This document shows, piece by piece, positions 5,096-7,504 of a stretch of DNA of 7,504 nucleotides. The translations under genes were made by a program, and so were the position numbers. Numbering within the stretch: the first letter of the stretch is position 1; every line of letters starts with the position of its first letter. Source of the stretch: an uncultured Clostridia bacterium. Lineage in GTDB: Bacteria; Bacillota; Clostridia; Oscillospirales; CAG-272. The stretch spans positions 1-7,504 of the forward strand of contig CAJGCD010000071.1 in NCBI GenBank assembly GCA_904501715.1. The letters run 5' to 3'. Below the pieces are notes generated by a model. It saw only the letters and a program-made list of their open reading frames with translations, was not told the origin of the DNA and made no database searches.

Positions 5096-5926
5096 ATGAC
5101 GGTAGGTATTTGCGGTCTGGGTCTTATGGGCGGCTCAATGGCTAAAGCATACGCCGAAGCGGGTCACACCGTCCTCGGATACGATATCAACGGTGCTACA
5201 CTTGGATACGCCGCTCTGGCGGGTATCACCTCGGGAGAGCTTAATGAGAAGACCATACCGTCTTGTGAGCTTATCTTCGTGGCACTCTATCCCGTAGAGT
5301 CTATCAAATATCTTGAAGAGATAGCTCCCCTTATCTCAAAGAACACCACGGTCATTGACCTTTGCGGTACAAAGGCAAAGATATGCGAATACGGCTTTGC
5401 TCTGGCAAAGAGATACGGCTTCACCTTCGTTGGCGGTCACCCTATGGCGGGCACTCAATATTCGGGCATAAAGTACGCCAAAGCTACGCTCTTTAAAAAC
5501 GCGCCCATGGTGCTCGTTCCTCCCGTATACGACGATATTGCTTTCCTTGACAGAATAAAAAAGCTTCTCGCTCCCGCGGGCTTCGGCAAGTTCTCGGTGA
5601 CCACGGCAGCAGAGCACGACAGGATGATAGCCTTCACCTCACAGCTTGCTCACGTGGTATCCAATGCCTACGTAAAAACCCCCACAGCGCAAAATCACAA
5701 GGGCTTTTCGGCTGGAAGCTACAAGGATCTTACCCGTGTGGCTTGGCTCAATGAGAATATGTGGACCGAGCTTTTTCTTGAGAACAAGGAGCCGTTGCTC
5801 TTTGAGCTCGACCACATAATAGCATCCCTGAGCGAGTATCGCGACGCCATAAGCAAGGATGATCCCGACACCCTTCGCTCTCTGCTCCGCGACGGACGTA
5901 TAGCCAAGGAAAAGGTAGACGGCTGA
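5096..5926 (+). CDS. tyrA: Prephenate dehydrogenase
   Basis: A 276-residue cytoplasmic enzyme that oxidatively decarboxylates prephenate to 4-hydroxyphenylpyruvate, the committed step to tyrosine. The N-terminal Rossmann fold carries the NAD(P) motif GLGLMGGS (7-14) with D30 at the end of the second strand, suggesting NAD preference. HPMAGTQYSG (115-124) holds the likely catalytic H115. EHDRMIAFTSQLAH (173-186) and GFSAGSYKDLTRVA (203-216, with R214 for the prephenate carboxylate) form the helical dimerisation and active-site half. Where some homologues have Ser in the DxxS/G strand-loop motif, this protein has DLCGTK (88-93). It stops without the C-terminal ACT domain seen in Bacillus subtilis TyrA. 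The start at 5096 follows AGGAGG (5084-5089) by six bases, one base after the previous stop codon. An in-frame ATG at 5030 is inside the DAHP synthase gene and is rejected. Confidence 0.95.
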   Translation: MTVGICGLGLMGGSMAKAYAEAGHTVLGYDINGATLGYAALAGITSGELNEKTIPSCELIFVALYPVESIKYLEEIAPLISKNTTVIDLCGTKAKICEYGFALAKRYGFTFVGGHPMAGTQYSGIKYAKATLFKNAPMVLVPPVYDDIAFLDRIKKLLAPAGFGKFSVTTAAEHDRMIAFTSQLAHVVSNAYVKTPTAQNHKGFSAGSYKDLTRVAWLNENMWTELFLENKEPLLFELDHIIASLSEYRDAISKDDPDTLRSLLRDGRIAKEKVDG

Positions 5927-5963
5927 CCGTGTATTATAACAAACATAAAGGATAAACTAACAA

Positions 5964-7013
5964 ATGAGGACTGTAAAAGTAAACGCTTCAACATCTTACG
6001 ATATAGTGATAGGAGAGGGACTTCTCGATTCCCTCGGAGAATATGCCAAGAACGCAGTAGGCATACGCCGTGTCTGCGTGGTCACCGACGATACGGTAGA
6101 CTCACTCTACGCAAAAAAAGCTACCGACTCGCTGACGGCATCGGGCTTTGACTGTATAAAGTTCGTCATAGAGCACGGTGAAGCATCAAAGAGCACTGAA
6201 AAGCTTGTAGCCCTTGTAGAATTTCTCGCCGAGAACCGTCTGACTCGCTCGGACGTGATAATAGCGCTGGGCGGAGGCGTTGTAGGAGATCTTGCGGGCT
6301 TCGCGGCAGCGGTATATCTTCGCGGAATCCGATTTATTCAGGTACCCACTACACTTCTTGCCGCTGTGGATTCCTCTGTGGGCGGTAAGACAGCCGTGGA
6401 CCTTGTGGCGGGAAAAAATCTTATGGGCGCCTTTCATCAGCCCTCCCTTGTACTCTGCGACTATACAACTCTCGACACTCTTCCTCCCGAGACCTTTTCG
6501 GACGGCTGTGCCGAGGTCATAAAATACGGTGTTATCAACGACCGTCCTCTGTTTGATGAATTCAAAAAAGGAATACGTGCCAATATCGAAAACATTATCG
6601 CCGAATGTGTTATCCGTAAGGCTGACATCGTAGGCAAGGATGAATTTGACAATGGCTGCCGTCAGCTTCTTAATCTCGGTCACACGGTAGGACACGCCAT
6701 AGAGCTTTGCTCAAGGCTTGCCATATCACACGGAAGTGCGGTAGCAATTGGAATGGTAATAGTCACACGAATAGCCGTAAGGCTGGGGCTCTGCCCCGCC
6801 TCCGAGCTTGACGAGCTCATAGCTGCCCTAAAGGCAGAGGGACTTCCCACCGAATGCAGCTTCTCGGCAGAGGAGCTTGCCGCTGTGGCAACGGCTGACA
6901 AAAAGCGCTCGGGCGACAGCATATCTATGATAATCCCCTACGGCATCGGTAACTGCAAGCCTATGAAGATATCGGTAAACGAGCTCTCCACCTTTATTGC
7001 GAAAGGACTTTAA
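5964..7013 (+). CDS. aroB: 3-dehydroquinate synthase
   Basis: A 349-residue, NAD- and divalent-metal-dependent enzyme that cyclises DAHP to 3-dehydroquinate, the second shikimate step. The N-terminal NAD domain carries ALGGGVVGDLAGFAA (101-115), then YLRGIRFIQVPTTLLA (118-133) and the long substrate/NAD motif DSSVGGKTAVD (136-146) with GKNLMGAFHQP (150-160). Metal ligands match E184 (in EVIKYG), H240 (LNLGHTVGHAIE, 236-247) and H256 (SHGSAVAIGM, 255-264). ADKKRSG (311-317) is the conserved C-terminal lysine motif. Length is normal. The start follows AAAGGA (5947-5952) with a rather long 11-base spacing, so initiation may be a little weaker than for its neighbours. A 37-base gap separates it from tyrA, with no hairpin or convincing promoter, so it is part of the same operon. 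Confidence 0.97.
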   Translation: MRTVKVNASTSYDIVIGEGLLDSLGEYAKNAVGIRRVCVVTDDTVDSLYAKKATDSLTASGFDCIKFVIEHGEASKSTEKLVALVEFLAENRLTRSDVIIALGGGVVGDLAGFAAAVYLRGIRFIQVPTTLLAAVDSSVGGKTAVDLVAGKNLMGAFHQPSLVLCDYTTLDTLPPETFSDGCAEVIKYGVINDRPLFDEFKKGIRANIENIIAECVIRKADIVGKDEFDNGCRQLLNLGHTVGHAIELCSRLAISHGSAVAIGMVIVTRIAVRLGLCPASELDELIAALKAEGLPTECSFSAEELAAVATADKKRSGDSISMIIPYGIGNCKPMKISVNELSTFIAKGL

Positions 7014-7016
7014 GCT

Positions 7017-7504
7017 ATGATAATGTCGGTCTATCCCTCGACTCCCTCGGGAACAATCAAGGCAATAGCATCAAAATCGGTGGCGCACCGTCTGCTTATA
7101 TGCGCGTCCTTCGCCGACAAAAAGACCCTCATCCGCTGTGAGGAGACCAACCGTGACATAGAAGCCACGGTGGCATGTCTGTCGGCACTGGGTGTCGAGA
7201 TAAAAAGAGTAGCTCCCTTTTACGAGGTGACTCCCATATCCCCCGACCGTGTAAGGAAGAACGCCATACTGCCCTGCGGCGAGAGCGGCTCTACACTTCG
7301 CTTTCTCGTACCCGTGGTTGCGGCTTTGGGCGCTGACGCTTCCTTCGTTATGGAGGGCAGACTGCCCGACCGCCCCCTTTCTCCTCTTCGCGAGGAGCTT
7401 CAGGCTCACGGGGTAACGCTTTCTCCGTCGGGAAGCAACCCGCTTAAAGTAATGGGCAGACTTACGGGAACAGATTTTTCAATAGCGGGAAACGTTTCCT
7501 CGCA
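7017..7504 (+). CDS. aroA: 3-phosphoshikimate 1-carboxyvinyltransferase (EPSP synthase), N-terminal part
   Basis: The frame is open to the window edge: 162 complete codons plus two bases of the next. The enzyme joins PEP to shikimate-3-phosphate to give EPSP. Visible active-site motifs are SKSVAHR (19-25, K20, S21, R25 matching E. coli K22, S23, R27), ETNRDIEAT (43-51), CGESGSTLRFL (87-97, G91 and R95 matching G96 and R100), GRLPDRPLSPL (114-124, R119 matching R124), and GNVSS at the very end. GNVSS is the start of the SSQ phosphate-binding motif, and the final CA is consistent with Gln. The ATG at 7017 is three bases after the aroB stop and nine bases from AAAGGA (7002-7007). The ATG at 7023 is too far from it. 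About 260 more residues should lie beyond the window. Confidence 0.96.
   Translation, partial: MIMSVYPSTPSGTIKAIASKSVAHRLLICASFADKKTLIRCEETNRDIEATVACLSALGVEIKRVAPFYEVTPISPDRVRKNAILPCGESGSTLRFLVPVVAALGADASFVMEGRLPDRPLSPLREELQAHGVTLSPSGSNPLKVMGRLTGTDFSIAGNVSS

Noticed and set aside
5932..5937. TATTAT as a possible -10 promoter element before aroB
   Set aside because: There is no reasonable -35 element 16-18 bases upstream and the gap is only 37 bases, so operon transcription is the simpler reading.

Overview
The window looks like chromosome of a Bacillota (Clostridia-type) bacterium. This is inferred from strong AGGAG-type ribosome binding sites, consensus sigma-A-type promoters, tightly packed co-directional genes, frequent ATA isoleucine codons and protein families typical of gut Clostridia. 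The genus cannot be fixed from the sequence. All recognised genes are on the + strand, and I saw no mobile element, CRISPR array, rRNA or tRNA.

Layout: (1) Positions 1-264 hold the 3' end of a PnuC-type nicotinamide riboside transporter gene, closed by an intrinsic terminator that overlaps its stop codon. (2) An extended -10 promoter (300-328) precedes a four-gene run, 363-3784. It encodes an ADP-ribose-pyrophosphatase-like NUDIX hydrolase, a DUF1015 protein, a family-4-type uracil-DNA glycosylase with an iron-sulfur cluster signature, and an auxin-efflux-carrier (AEC) family permease. Gaps are 10-21 bases and two ribosome binding sites are built onto upstream stop codons. (3) A regulatory region follows at 3785-4083. 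(4) The aromatic amino acid operon starts at 4084: DAHP synthase with an N-terminal regulatory domain, prephenate dehydrogenase (tyrA), 3-dehydroquinate synthase (aroB), and EPSP synthase (aroA), which runs off the window.

The main discovery is in region 3. A TTGACA-17-TAAACT promoter drives a leader with a well-placed ribosome binding site and a 21-codon ORF (3862-3927). In this ORF codons 9-17 read FFYLYFYYF, eight of nine being Phe or Tyr, with no Trp. After it come a small hairpin, a possible antiterminator, and a 10-bp GC-rich terminator followed by a T-run, just before the DAHP synthase gene. The motif TCGG/CCGA alternates four times, so neighbouring copies can pair 1:2, 2:3 or 3:4, as in a transcription attenuator. 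A further 12-pair interaction joins leader codons 4-8 to RNA just upstream of those hairpins, giving a plausible way for a ribosome stalled on Phe/Tyr codons to tip the switch. The operon would then be sensed for Phe and Tyr charging through a leader peptide rather than through a T-box.

Together, the operon genes feed erythrose-4-phosphate and PEP through DAHP (DAHP synthase), dehydroquinate (AroB) and EPSP (AroA), and convert prephenate towards tyrosine (TyrA). Control would act at two levels: attenuation of transcription and probable feedback on the DAHP synthase regulatory domain.
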